A DNA stretch of 64,000 nt from NCBI GenBank assembly GCA_002170485.2, contig NHDZ02000073.1, positions 1 through 64,000 on the forward strand. The letters are read 5' to 3'. Numbering within the stretch: the first letter of the stretch is position 1; each line of letters begins with the position of its first letter. Positions 27,095 through 38,156 of the stretch are shown in pieces. The notes below the pieces were generated by a model. It did no database searches. It saw only the letters and a program-made list of their open reading frames with translations, and was not told the DNA's origin. The DNA comes from MED660 sp002691025 (GTDB taxonomy: Bacteria > Myxococcota_A > UBA9160 > UBA4427). The position numbers and the translations under genes are program-made.

Positions 27095-27299
27095 CAGTGG
27101 ATCGATGTATCAAGCAGCAGTGCAACTCTGGGGAAAGCGACTCTTGCAGACACTCGGTTCTCCGCTGGAGTTTCCGGACCAATCAGATGAACGCGCCCGT
27201 TGACATCTGACTGGTCCNNAAGACCAGATCGTACGCCCCGAGGTATTGCACTTCTCGTGCCAAGGCCCAGGGAATAGAAGACAACCCTCTACTCCACTG
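27095..27299 (-). ncRNA. ssrS: Rod-like structured RNA candidate, possible 6S RNA
   Basis: The 730-base gap between rnd and pepP contains a 205-base stretch that folds end to end. The ends pair (27095-27101 with 27293-27299). An inner stem, 27126-27132 with 27266-27272, is followed by a large 12 x 15 open bubble. Then TGCA (27145-27148 / 27247-27250) and CTCGG/CCGAG (27153-27157 / 27238-27242) flank a symmetric 4 x 4 loop. A 14-pair terminal stem follows (27176-27189 / 27204-27217, one mismatch). A long rod with a central bubble mimicking an open promoter is the hallmark of 6S RNA, and ssrS lies near pepP in many gammaproteobacteria. Strand is a guess: a weak TTGGAC-17-TTTACC promoter and a CCCTGGGCC stem sequence favour minus. 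Two N bases lie next to the apical stem. Confidence 0.42.
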
Positions 27300-27711
27300 A
27301 ATTCATTGGTAAATNAGCATCTGCAGACAAGTCCAATCAAAAATGGGCTGTGCCGCCAGAGGATGCGCAGNTCCTGGCCAAAACTGCAGANGTCGATCCC
27401 GCATCAAGACTAAATCCTTTTAAAACAAAGACTTACAGAGAGGCGCCGCCGCAGGTGCCCCCACCCCGAGCGCGCGTCCTTTGGCTGCACCCCGAGTGGC
27501 TCCAGCTAACCCACTCGCCGAGCCCCGCCTCAAGCGCGCCAAGCCACACAACGCCCGATCTACAGACGAACCCGCTTCCACCCCGCACGCCGAATCGACT
27601 CGGCTTGGGAACAGAAGCCAGGAACACACACGCGTCGGTCACTGACCCCATGCACCGCNGAGCCACGAAGCGGGCGNACNCGNGCAGAAACCAGTGCGAT
27701 AGACTCGCNCC

Positions 27712-29013
27712 ATGTTTGCCGAACGCAGAGAAGAATTCTGTTCCCGAATGGGCCCTGGAGCCGTCGCGATNGTTCGCGGCAGCGAGCTNGTTCAGCGCTC
27801 AAACGACACCCAATACCCCTTCCGCCAAGACAGCGACTTCTGGTACCTGACCGGATTCGATCACCCCCACGCCACCGCGATCTTGCGCACCACCGAAAAG
27901 GGGCCCCGATTCACGCTCTTTGTCGAACCCAAAGACAAAGCCGCCGAAACCTGGACCGGCTATCGACCGGGCGTAGAGGGAGCCNTTCAGGACTATCAGG
28001 CCGACGAAGCCTTCGAGTCCTCTCAACTCCCGGATGCGCTACGCGGATTTCTCGAGGAAGCCGACCGGCTCTACTACACATTCGGCCGCTCTCCCGAACT
28101 CGATCCTATCTTGACCCGGGCCCAGGAAGAACTCCGTGTGCAAAGTCGACGCGGTGTTCAGCCGGTCGAAAGCATCCTCGACCCGCGGACGATCCTGCAT
28201 GAAATGAGGCTGATCAAGAGCCCCGCCGAACTGGACATCATGCGCGAAGCCGCCGACATCAGTCGCGAGGCCCACCACGAAGCGGCCTCCATGCTCAGGC
28301 CCGGTCAACCAGAATACGAGATCGAGGCTCGACTCGACTACGTATTCAGACGCCGGGGAGGTTGGGGCGCCGCGTATGGCTCCATCGTGGCCGGGGGAAG
28401 TCGCGCCACCATCCTCCACTACGTCCGCAATGATCAGACCTTCAAGGACGGAGACCTCGTCCTGATCGATGCCGGGGCTGANCTNCAAGGNTATGCGTCA
28501 GACGTGACTCGAACCTATCCGGTCAACGGCCGCTACGAAGGAGCGGCCAAAGACGTTTACGAAGTCGTCCTGGCTGCGCAGAAAGTCGCCATCCTGAACG
28601 CCAGGCCGGGCTCGAACCTGGCCGACCTCCACGCGGCCACGCTACGGGAATTGGTCAAGGGAATGATCGGCCTTGAACTTCTTCACGGTGAAGTCGACCA
28701 ACTGATCGAGAGCGAGGCCTATCGCTCCTACTACATGCATGGAACCAGNCATTGGTTGGGTCTCGATGTCCACGACGCCGGTTCCTACATGAANGGGGAT
28801 CAACCCCGATCGCTGGAGGAGGGTATGGTTTTCACGGTTGAACCCGGCCTCTATATCCCGCCCGATGATGCGGAAGCCCCCGAGAGCCTGCGCGGGATCG
28901 GAGTNCGCATCGAAGACAACATCGCCATCACGAAATCAGGTTCGGAGAATCTCACTGCGGATATTCCGAAAGAAGTCGAAGACATCGAGAGATGGATCCA
29001 GGAAAGTCACTAG
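27712..29013 (+). CDS. pepP: Xaa-Pro aminopeptidase
   Basis: 433 residues, close to E. coli PepP (441). Creatinase-like N-terminal domain, then the M24 'pita-bread' catalytic domain. The two-metal ligands are visible: Asp in LIDAGA, Asp in ASDVTRTYPVNG, His in HGT-x-HWLGLDVHD, Glu in VFTVEPGLYIP and Glu in RIEDNIAIT. It removes N-terminal residues that precede proline, in the cytosol. Nearest neighbours are the structured RNA candidate upstream and acs 36 bases downstream. Several N bases. The 27300-27711 part of the upstream gap is low-complexity, C-rich and shows no gene. Confidence 0.93.
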   Translation: MFAERREEFCSRMGPGAVAXVRGSEXVQRSNDTQYPFRQDSDFWYLTGFDHPHATAILRTTEKGPRFTLFVEPKDKAAETWTGYRPGVEGAXQDYQADEAFESSQLPDALRGFLEEADRLYYTFGRSPELDPILTRAQEELRVQSRRGVQPVESILDPRTILHEMRLIKSPAELDIMREAADISREAHHEAASMLRPGQPEYEIEARLDYVFRRRGGWGAAYGSIVAGGSRATILHYVRNDQTFKDGDLVLIDAGAXXQXYASDVTRTYPVNGRYEGAAKDVYEVVLAAQKVAILNARPGSNLADLHAATLRELVKGMIGLELLHGEVDQLIESEAYRSYYMHGTXHWLGLDVHDAGSYMXGDQPRSLEEGMVFTVEPGLYIPPDDAEAPESLRGIGXRIEDNIAITKSGSENLTADIPKEVEDIERWIQESH

Positions 29014-29049
29014 AGCCCACGCACAGAAAGAGAGAGGAAGTCCTTTTCC

Positions 29050-31001
<1,952 letters not shown>

Positions 31002-31005
<4 letters not shown>

Positions 31006-31616
31006 TCTGGAGATCCGGGATTCGGGTCTCCGCCGATGGCAGAATCCGGCTCCATGGCCCACGTCCCGTCGTTCTGGAGTCGGAAAACGACCGCTTGACC
31101 CAGATCCGGGATGGCCTCGGGCAGGGCCCATCCCGTCAGACCCTCGGCGATCCCACGCACCACCCCTTTGTGGGCGACCACGAGAATCGATTTCACAGGC
31201 AGATCCAGCAATCTCTGGAGGCCTGCTTCGATTCGCCGCTTGAAATCCGCTTTGAGCTCGCCCTCCGGAAACTCGAGCTCCAGAGGTCGGTCCTGCCAGA
31301 CTTCAAAAAGGGCAGGGTCGAGGACGGCAATCTCTTCGCGCGTCAAACCCTCCCACCGACCAAAGTCGATTTCGGCAAAAGACTCCTCGATCTCGATCGG
31401 GTGACCCGGCCGCAGAATCGTGGCGGCCTGCCAGGCGCGGGCAAGCGGACTGGCCACCACACGATCCACATCCAGTTCCAGGATCTCCTTCAAGGCCTCT
31501 GCCTGGCTTCGCCCCTTTCTCGACAAAACCACATCATTGCGACCGTGATAACGGATGCTGGACTCCCCCACCGTTTCCCCGTGCCGAACCAGGATGATAT
31601 GCGCCGGTCGTGCCAT
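31002..31616 (-). CDS. Histidine phosphatase family protein
   Basis: 204 residues from an ATG preceded by AGGAGG ten bases upstream; an earlier in-frame start would add 22 residues without support. Phosphoglycerate-mutase-like superfamily: LVRHGE catalytic motif at about 9-14, a second Arg/Glu set in EIDFGRWEGLTREEI, and VVAHKGVVRG carrying the second catalytic His. Candidates include alpha-ribazole phosphatase (CobC), broad phosphatase PhoE or a GpmB-like enzyme. No cobalamin genes are near. Cytosolic. Confidence 0.88.
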
Positions 31617-31824
31617 GACTGAAAGGCCTCCTTGCATTTGAGCATCGAGGACAGACCTCCGGGCGTCAATGTGGAACCGCAACCCGCCAGGCCCTGTCTT
31701 TCATTCCGAGGTCTTTTGATCTCATCCACACCACAAAAGAGAAGCACGGAAAATGCATCTGTCCGGGAAGCACCGTCAACCGGCAGCGACTCTGTTAGAA
31801 TCCGCCCCGAGGAGGCAAAGTCCG

Positions 31825-33171
31825 GTGAAATCAGGTTTCTGGCTGACCCTTATCGGTCTACCCATCTTGTTGGTCGCCCTCTGGTTCGGGTTCAGCCGAT
31901 TTGAAGGCGATGCGCCGCGTATCACCGCACCCGAGCAGATCATTCTCGGGCAGAATCCACAGGAGATCAAAATCCAGATCTCCGACGAGGACTCCGGTAT
32001 CCGAAGCGTAAGCGCTCGCCTCCTCCATGAAGCCGGCTCGAAAAGCCTGCTCCAGGAAGCCTACCCGGGCGACTTGATGGCGGGGGGGCAAAACAAAGGC
32101 CGGACATCGACCCTNACATTGGAGTTGGACGCAGCCCATGGAATGGCGCCGGATGGAAACGCCACACTCGTGCTCCAGGTCAGGGACTGGTCGTGGCGCG
32201 GGGGCCTGGCTGGGAATCGGGCCGAAATCAGCATTCCAGTCCTGATCGACACGCGCCCGCCTTCTCTGCGTGTTGAAAGTGGACTGACCTACATGCACCG
32301 CGGAGGCGCGGCGGCCGCGGTATACAGCATCGAAGAAAATGATCTGGTCGATGGCGTCAGGGTTGGAGACTCGTTCTTTCCCGGTTACCCCCATCCTTCA
32401 GGTGAAGCGGGTCGACGTGTTTCGATCTTTGCCGTTCCCGTAGAAGCGCCGGACAAGATCAGGATCGAAGTCGTGGCCTGGGATCGCGCCGACAACGAAG
32501 GCACAGCCTCTTTCCCCGCCAAGGTGCTCAATCGGAACTTCCGGGAAAGTGCCATCAAAATCGACGAAGCCTTCATTCAACAAGTGGCCAACCCCTTGGC
32601 GCGCGAAGCCCGCTTCGACAGCACGGACCCGGCCGAGACCTTCCGAAGTGTCAATGAAGACCTNCGNTTGCTCAACGAAGTCACCATTCGCGAAAGCCTG
32701 GCTGAATCCGGTCAAAGCAGCCCCCTNTGGAAGGGTGCCTTCAAGCAATTGGCCGGGTCGAAGGTAACCAGTCGATTTGCCGAGGATCGCAGCTATATGC
32801 TGAACGGAGAACCGATTTCAAGAGCACGACACTATGGTTTTGATCTGGCTTCCGTCGCCCGGGCGCCTATCACGGCCACGGCGNACGGCGTAGTCGCCTT
32901 TGCTGGACCTCTGGGCATCTACGGAGGCTGCGTCATCATCGATCATGGACTGGGCGTGGCTTCTCTATACGGACACCTTTCGGAAATCCAGGTGGAGAAA
33001 GGGGAGTCCGTCGAAATCGGCCAGACATTGGGCCGATCGGGCAGCACGGGATTGGCGGGAGGAGATCACCTGCACTTCGCCATCCTGGTGGGGGAGGACT
33101 ATGTCGATCCCCTGGAATGGTGGGATCCCAAATGGCTACGAAGCCATATCGGCGTCCGGCTCGAAAACTAG
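31825..33171 (+). CDS. Membrane-anchored M23 (LytM) peptidase
   Basis: 448 residues from a GTG preceded by GAGGAGG at nine bases; this gives MKSGFWLTLIGLPILLVALW, a clean signal anchor, whereas the ATG at 31753 adds an unlikely leader. The middle 270 residues are beta-rich, Ig-like periplasmic repeats. The C-terminal M23 domain has the full zinc site: H336 and D340 in HYGFDLAS, and H415/H417 in GDHLHF, so it should be an active endopeptidase cutting peptidoglycan cross-links. It lies 11 bases before sfsA and heads the sfsA-mutY-smr-cca run. The unannotated frame 31753-31824 is treated as leader. Confidence 0.88.
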   Translation: MKSGFWLTLIGLPILLVALWFGFSRFEGDAPRITAPEQIILGQNPQEIKIQISDEDSGIRSVSARLLHEAGSKSLLQEAYPGDLMAGGQNKGRTSTXTLELDAAHGMAPDGNATLVLQVRDWSWRGGLAGNRAEISIPVLIDTRPPSLRVESGLTYMHRGGAAAAVYSIEENDLVDGVRVGDSFFPGYPHPSGEAGRRVSIFAVPVEAPDKIRIEVVAWDRADNEGTASFPAKVLNRNFRESAIKIDEAFIQQVANPLAREARFDSTDPAETFRSVNEDXXLLNEVTIRESLAESGQSSPXWKGAFKQLAGSKVTSRFAEDRSYMLNGEPISRARHYGFDLASVARAPITATAXGVVAFAGPLGIYGGCVIIDHGLGVASLYGHLSEIQVEKGESVEIGQTLGRSGSTGLAGGDHLHFAILVGEDYVDPLEWWDPKWLRSHIGVRLEN

Positions 33172-33182
33172 AATCAACCCGA

Positions 33183-33881
33183 GTGGCTCTTGCGGCGGAC
33201 CTGAGGGGTCGCCTGCTACGTCGCTACAAACGTTTTCTGGCCGACATAGAACTGGATTCGGGCGAGATCGTAACCGTCCACTGCCCCAATCCGGGCTCCA
33301 TGAGGGGCACTTCGAAGCCGGGCTCGGCCGTGCGATGCTCCACCAGTGAAAATCCAAAACGCAAGCTCAAGCACACCCTCGAAATGATCCGGGTGGGTCG
33401 CATCTGGGTGGGTCTTCACACCCTGCGCGCCAACCAAATCGCGGCCGAAGCACTGGAGACGGGAACCATTCCCGCACTGCGAGGTTACCCGATTGTTCAA
33501 CGAGAAATTTCCACCGGGCAATCCCGATTGGATTTCTGCCTGGAAGGACACCCCCAGGATCCAAGAAGAGCCTGGGTCGAAGTCAAGAGCGTCACCATGG
33601 CCGAGGGGTCTACGGCCCTCTTCCCCGATTCGGTGAGCGCACGTGCCAAGCGGCACCTGGAAACGCTGGCTACCCGAGTCGAAGCGGGAGACCGAGCCGT
33701 CCTCCTCTATGTGGTGCAACGTGCGGACTGCCTGCGTGTCAAAGCCGCGGACGAGATCGATCCCGAATATGCAAAAGCCCTGAGGGAGGCCGCCCGGGTC
33801 GGGGTCGAAATCCACGCTGTGCGAGCTCGAGTGCGTGCTACGGAAATCCGATTGGAACGAACCCTCCCGGTCATGGTATGA
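33183..33881 (+). CDS. sfsA: DNA/RNA nuclease SfsA
   Basis: 232 residues with a GTG start, which puts RYKRFLAD at residue 13 as in E. coli SfsA (234 residues) and avoids overlap with the M23 gene; ATGs at 33117 and 33132 are alternatives. Motifs HCPNPGSMRG, TLRANQIAAEAL, SRLDFCL and VEVKSVTMAE (PD-(D/E)XK-like core), then FPDSVSARAKRHLETL. SfsA was first linked to sugar fermentation and is now seen as a nuclease. It lies 7 bases before mutY, which fits a repair or nucleic-acid role. Confidence 0.88.
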   Translation: MALAADLRGRLLRRYKRFLADIELDSGEIVTVHCPNPGSMRGTSKPGSAVRCSTSENPKRKLKHTLEMIRVGRIWVGLHTLRANQIAAEALETGTIPALRGYPIVQREISTGQSRLDFCLEGHPQDPRRAWVEVKSVTMAEGSTALFPDSVSARAKRHLETLATRVEAGDRAVLLYVVQRADCLRVKAADEIDPEYAKALREAARVGVEIHAVRARVRATEIRLERTLPVMV

Positions 33882-33888
33882 ACCCGGT

Positions 33889-35031
33889 ATGACCGCCGCA
33901 CCCGAAATCACTTCAGCTCGACTCCGGACCATGCGAAGTCGTCTGCTCAGCTGGTATCTCGAAAATCGACGAGACCTGCCCTGGCGTCGGAGTCGGGATC
34001 CTTTTGCAATCTGGATTTCAGAATCCATGCTTCAGCAGACTCGGGTGGAAACCGTCATCCCCTACTACGAACGTTTTCTATCCCGGTTTCCCGACGTCGA
34101 AACCCTGGCCGACTCGGACATTGAAGATGTATACGGGCTCTGGGCTGGGCTTGGATACTACTCACGAGCCCGAAACCTTCACGCCGCAGCCAAAATGGTC
34201 GTCGAGGAGTATGGGGGAAACCTGCCCGATCACGTCGACGAGCTTCGCCGTCTCAAAGGGGTCGGTCGCTATACGGCCGGGGCCCTGGCCTCCATCGCAT
34301 TTGATCGCGAAGAGCCCCTGGTGGATGGAAATGTCATCCGCGTCCTCACACGGTGGCTTGGATGGAGAGACGATGTCAGCAAGAAAAGCGTAGTCGATGG
34401 ACTGTGGGAACTCGCGGGGCGACTCGTTCAAGGTCCCCAGCCGGGCGACCTGAATCAGGCCCTCATGGAGCTCGGCGCCACAATCTGTATTCCGCGAAGC
34501 CCGAAGTGCCCGGAGTGCCCGATCCGCCGAAGCTGCGAAGCGCGAAAAATGGGAGATCCCGAGTCCATTCCGGTCAAGCCCCGGAAACAGCGGGTCCTGG
34601 CCATGCGTGGCGTCGCGGCCTGGATCGAGCGGAAGGGAAGAGTCCTGGTTGTACGACGGGAGGAAGGCGGCCTCCTGGGCGGCATGTGGGAATTACCCGG
34701 TGGTACCCTCGAGGCCCGAGAACCTTTGGAAAGCGGGCTCAGGCGATGCCTTCAGGAAACGCTCTCCCTTGAAGTCGGCCACCTTGAAGCGCAAGGCCAG
34801 ATCGAACATCTATTCAGTCACCGAAAACTGAAGCTCGACCTCTACCGAGCCCATGACGCCAGAGGCCGAGTCCACCGCACAGGCCTGGCCGAGCACCGTT
34901 GGGTTGCTCCTTCTTCCATCGAAAAGCTGCCTCACGGCGGACCCACCCGAAAAGCCCTGGCCTTGCTCGGCCAAGGCTCCGAGCAGAGTCCCCGGCAATC
35001 CCTCCGTACCCATCAGAGCCAGCAGAACTGA
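33889..35031 (+). CDS. mutY: A/G-specific adenine glycosylase MutY
   Basis: 380 residues from the ATG eight bases after sfsA. Removes adenine paired with 8-oxoguanine. Helix-hairpin-helix LKGVGRYTAGAL near 122-133, catalytic E45 in SESMLQQTRV and D146 in VDGNVIRVLTR. The [4Fe-4S] cluster ligands C200, C207, C210 and C216 are in the C-x6-C-x2-C-x5-C spacing. The C-terminal NUDIX-like domain, from about 245, has the GGMWELPGG segment that recognises 8-oxoG. Full-length and intact. Confidence 0.95.
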   Translation: MTAAPEITSARLRTMRSRLLSWYLENRRDLPWRRSRDPFAIWISESMLQQTRVETVIPYYERFLSRFPDVETLADSDIEDVYGLWAGLGYYSRARNLHAAAKMVVEEYGGNLPDHVDELRRLKGVGRYTAGALASIAFDREEPLVDGNVIRVLTRWLGWRDDVSKKSVVDGLWELAGRLVQGPQPGDLNQALMELGATICIPRSPKCPECPIRRSCEARKMGDPESIPVKPRKQRVLAMRGVAAWIERKGRVLVVRREEGGLLGGMWELPGGTLEAREPLESGLRRCLQETLSLEVGHLEAQGQIEHLFSHRKLKLDLYRAHDARGRVHRTGLAEHRWVAPSSIEKLPHGGPTRKALALLGQGSEQSPRQSLRTHQSQQN

Positions 35032-35042
35032 AAGGCTCTCTC

Positions 35043-35624
35043 ATGACACAACGCCGAAAGAAACCGGAAAGCCCGAAGGCCGAACATGGGAATGAGAAGG
35101 GCGGAGAAACCTCCTTCGCGGACCTGATCGAAGAGATCGACGACATTGAGCGCCTCGGGGATGACGATCGGAAAGGCCCCTACCGAACCGCGCCCTCGCC
35201 CCACCCAGGACTCCCATCGGGCGAACCGGACGCAGAGCCCATGCAATTCCCCAAGGATCGCGAGCCACTTCTCGCGCGCCGCGCGCACCTGAGCCCCCAT
35301 CGCTTCCATCGTCTCTGCGCGGGACGGATTCCACCCGACGAAACACTGGACTTGCATGGATACGATCGGAATTCGGCACGAGAAGCCCTCTTCGAAACAC
35401 TCCAGTCGGCCGCCACCAGACAAGCCGAATGTGTCCTCGTGATTCATGGAAAGGGCCATCGGTCGGAAGGCGGAGAATCGATCCTGAAAGATTCCATGCC
35501 CGACTGGCTGACGGATTCCAGCCTGCGAAGCTGCGTCCTCGGATTTGCCCCAGCCCTACCGCGCGATGGCGGTACCGGAGCGGTCTACGTACTGCTCTCG
35601 AAAAAGACCGGCGAAGATTCGTAG
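35043..35624 (+). CDS. Smr-domain protein
   Basis: 193 residues. About 100 charged N-terminal residues with low complexity, then a Smr (MutS2 C-terminal-like) domain: LDLHGYDRNSAREAL near 103-117, the VLVIHGKGHRSEGG loop near 133-146 and GTGAVYVLL at the end. Stand-alone Smr proteins (YdaL/SmrA type) are endonucleases, some acting on RNA or stalled ribosomes. Starts 11 bases after mutY and ends nine before cca. Confidence 0.88.
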   Translation: MTQRRKKPESPKAEHGNEKGGETSFADLIEEIDDIERLGDDDRKGPYRTAPSPHPGLPSGEPDAEPMQFPKDREPLLARRAHLSPHRFHRLCAGRIPPDETLDLHGYDRNSAREALFETLQSAATRQAECVLVIHGKGHRSEGGESILKDSMPDWLTDSSLRSCVLGFAPALPRDGGTGAVYVLLSKKTGEDS

Positions 35625-35633
35625 CACCGGCTC

Positions 35634-37001
35634 GTGAGTGTGGCACGCTTGTCCTGGATGACGGAAGAAGTCTCGCCCACTGAACAGGATACAATCCGGA
35701 GCATTGCGGAAGCCGCTCTCGATGCGGGAGGGCGAGCCCTTGTTGTCGGAGGATCAGTTCGCGACGGCCTTCTGGGACGAACATCACGTGACGTCGACGT
35801 TGAAGTCCTCGGCCTCGATCTGAACCAACTTGAATCGATCCTGGAACGCTTTGGTCGGACATACCGGGTGGGCCGGGAGTTCCAGGTCCTGAAGCTGAAA
35901 TCAATGGATGTCGATTTTTCCGTCCCCGAGAGTCCCGATCTCGGTTTCGAAGACGCTGCGCGCAGGCGAGACCTGACCATCAACAGCATGGCGATGGACC
36001 CCATAAGCCAGGAGATCCTCGACCCTCATTCCGGTCGCGCCGATCTGGAAGAAGGACGGCTGCGAGCCACCGATGTCCAACGTTTTGGAGAGGATCCCCT
36101 GCGAGCGCTTCGGGTCATGAGATTGACAAGCGAATTGGATATGGAGATCGACCCGGCGCTGATGGAATTGTGCGGGGAGCAGGACCTGGAGTCGGTCGCA
36201 CCGGAACGGGTCTTCTCTGAATTTTCAAGACTTCTCGAAAAAACCCATCGCCCCTCCAAAGGACTGGCCTTTCTCGAAGAATCCGGGCTTCTGCGTTTCT
36301 TCCCAGAACTCGATCGTTTGCGCGGCGTTCCCCAGGACCCGGAGTGGCATCCCGAAGGCGATGTCTGGACACACACGCTTCTGTCTGTCGATCAAGCCGC
36401 CCAGATCAGGCAAGCCAACGAAGAGGACCGACCCCTGATGTGGGCCGCTCTTTGCCATGATCTCGGAAAAGCCGAAAGAACCCGGCTCGAAGCGGGACGG
36501 GTCCGCTCCCTGGGCCACGACACGGAGGGCGCCGAAGTGAGCCAGAAATTCCTGACCCGACTGCAGGCTTCGTCGCTCCTCATCGAACAGGTGAGCCTCC
36601 TGGTCCGACATCACCTCGCGCCCGCTCTCTATGTCGCCCAGGAAGCAGGCCCTCGAGGCTATCGACGATTGGCGCGCCGACTGGCGCAAGGTCACGTGAA
36701 CCTCCATCTACTGGAGAGGCTGGCCCGCGCCGATCACTTCGGTCGAACCACCGAAGATGCCCGGGCTCGATCCTTTCCGGCTGGAAGAGAATTCCTTGAA
36801 AAAGCGGAATCCTTTTCGGTCGACAAGGGCCCGATGCCCGACGTCGTCCAGGGCCGTCACCTCATCGCACGAGGATTGCATCCGGGACGGAAATTCGGCG
36901 AGATCCTCGATCAATGCCGAGCCATCCAGGATGAAAGTGGGGAGCGGAACCCGGACACGATCCTCGATCAGGTGCTCTCCCCGGATCTTCCAGCCTCCTG
37001 A
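35634..37001 (+). CDS. cca: tRNA nucleotidyltransferase / poly(A) polymerase family with HD domain
   Basis: 455 residues from a GTG; ATG at 35658 is an alternative. Class II nucleotidyltransferase head: LVVGGSVRDGLLGR and the metal aspartates in RDVDVEVLG near 50, then RRRDLTINSMAMD and the RFGEDPLRALRVMRL helix. A HD phosphohydrolase domain with HT, LCHDLGKAE and later RHHLAPAL segments follows, as in E. coli-type Cca. It would add or repair the CCA end of tRNA, with HD activity on 2',3'-cyclic phosphate. Poly(A) polymerase cannot be excluded by motif alone. Fifth gene in the M23-sfsA-mutY-smr-cca run. Confidence 0.85.
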   Translation: MSVARLSWMTEEVSPTEQDTIRSIAEAALDAGGRALVVGGSVRDGLLGRTSRDVDVEVLGLDLNQLESILERFGRTYRVGREFQVLKLKSMDVDFSVPESPDLGFEDAARRRDLTINSMAMDPISQEILDPHSGRADLEEGRLRATDVQRFGEDPLRALRVMRLTSELDMEIDPALMELCGEQDLESVAPERVFSEFSRLLEKTHRPSKGLAFLEESGLLRFFPELDRLRGVPQDPEWHPEGDVWTHTLLSVDQAAQIRQANEEDRPLMWAALCHDLGKAERTRLEAGRVRSLGHDTEGAEVSQKFLTRLQASSLLIEQVSLLVRHHLAPALYVAQEAGPRGYRRLARRLAQGHVNLHLLERLARADHFGRTTEDARARSFPAGREFLEKAESFSVDKGPMPDVVQGRHLIARGLHPGRKFGEILDQCRAIQDESGERNPDTILDQVLSPDLPAS

Positions 37002-37011
37002 ACCGCTCTTT

Positions 37012-37332
37012 CTATTCTTTCCAGTCCTCACCGTAGTCGATCATGATTTCACGGCTGGGCTGGATATTCCTGAGCGCAAAAAGGTCCAGGCCGATGAATT
37101 CAGCATTCGGGTCGGAGTCGTGATTCAGGAACCGGAGTTCGTTCCTTCCTTCGATGCCCGTCTGCTTGCCATCCTCATCGGTCACCCAGAGCACATGGAT
37201 GCCATCCTGGTTCGTCTCTACTCCCCGGAAGGTTCCGATATAGGAACCGGTCCGAAAGCGACGGACCGCATAGACCCCTTGCCCGTGAATCGGACTTGCT
37301 TTGACTTTGATGCCACTGTGCTCGCCGACCAT
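37012..37332 (-). CDS. Stand-alone SET-domain protein (putative protein lysine methyltransferase)
   Basis: 106 residues, a minimal SET domain without pre- or post-SET parts. Visible are HGQGVYAVRRF (SAM-binding GxGxY), the signature RFLNHDSDPNAEF (normally NHSCxPN, with the Cys replaced), and REIMIDYGEDW carrying the catalytic-core Tyr. SET enzymes methylate protein lysines with SAM. Bacterial examples exist, such as the chlamydial NUE acting on histone-like proteins. The gene ends 11 bases from the convergent cca and stands divergent from the O-methyltransferase. Substrate unknown. Confidence 0.82.
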   Translation of the reverse strand: MVGEHSGIKVKASPIHGQGVYAVRRFRTGSYIGTFRGVETNQDGIHVLWVTDEDGKQTGIEGRNELRFLNHDSDPNAEFIGLDLFALRNIQPSREIMIDYGEDWKE

Positions 37333-37493
37333 GATCTCAACTCCGAAGCCACATGGAAAACCGCGCCCCTGGGCGCCAACATGGAAAAAGAAGTCTGAAA
37401 TACTATCTTGGCTTCAAGAAAAAACACGGGGCCTCCATTCTTACCCCATCTCACCGAAAGAAGAGCCGACTTCAACTTGAAAAGAGAAGATTC

Positions 37494-38156
37494 ATGACGA
37501 CCGAGCCGAAATCCTTCTATCTTTCGAAAGAAATCCACCAATACCTTCTCGACCACGGAGGGGCGGCCGACCCCATTGGACAGCGCTTGATCGAGGAAAC
37601 CCGCAAAATGGGTGGGGTTTCGATGATGCAGATCGCGCCCGAGCAGGGCGCCTTCATGCAACTCCTCGCCAGACTGGTTGGAGCTCGCAAGGCCATCGAA
37701 GTCGGCACCTTTACCGGCTTCTCCGCTCTTTGCCTCGCTCGGGGGATGGGAGAGGGAAGCCGATTGATCTGTTGCGACACCAGCGAAGAGTGGACGAGCG
37801 TGGGGCAACCTTATTGGAAAGAAGCCCAGGTGAGCGATCGGATCGATCTTCGAATCGGTCCCGCCATCGAAACCCTGCGAGCCATCGAGGAGGATCAAGG
37901 CTTCGATCTCGCTTTTGTCGATGCCGACAAGTCATCCTACGTCGCCTACGGGGAGGAACTGCTTCGTCTCATTCGCCCCGGCGGACTGATCATCGTGGAC
38001 AACGTGCTGTGGGCGGGCGCCGTCGTCGATCACGACAACAAAGAAGACAACACACAGCACATACGGGCCTTCAACGACTGGGCGACCGCCGAGGCTCGCT
38101 GCGAAAACGTCATGATACCTGTTGGCGACGGCCTTACGTTGATTCGGGTTCGCTGA
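37494..38156 (+). CDS. Class I SAM-dependent O-methyltransferase (CCoAOMT-like)
   Basis: 220 residues from an ATG with an AGAGAAG ribosome-binding site. Motif I AIEVGTFTGFSALCLARG near 65-82, then FDLAFVDADKSSYVAYGE with the metal-binding Asp, and IIVDNVLWAGAV, the hallmark of the metal-dependent caffeoyl-CoA/catechol O-methyltransferase family. The physiological acceptor, probably a catechol-type molecule, is not known. Its 3' end overlaps the convergent pseudouridine synthase gene by 23 bases. Confidence 0.88.
   Translation: MTTEPKSFYLSKEIHQYLLDHGGAADPIGQRLIEETRKMGGVSMMQIAPEQGAFMQLLARLVGARKAIEVGTFTGFSALCLARGMGEGSRLICCDTSEEWTSVGQPYWKEAQVSDRIDLRIGPAIETLRAIEEDQGFDLAFVDADKSSYVAYGEELLRLIRPGGLIIVDNVLWAGAVVDHDNKEDNTQHIRAFNDWATAEARCENVMIPVGDGLTLIRVR

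Noticed and set aside
27350..27850. Proline-rich plus-strand frame before and into pepP
   Set aside because: Out of frame with pepP, compositionally odd, interrupted by Ns.
31796..31801. TAGAAT as a -10 box for the M23 gene
   Set aside because: Would place the transcription start on the GAGGAGG ribosome-binding site, and no -35 box fits.
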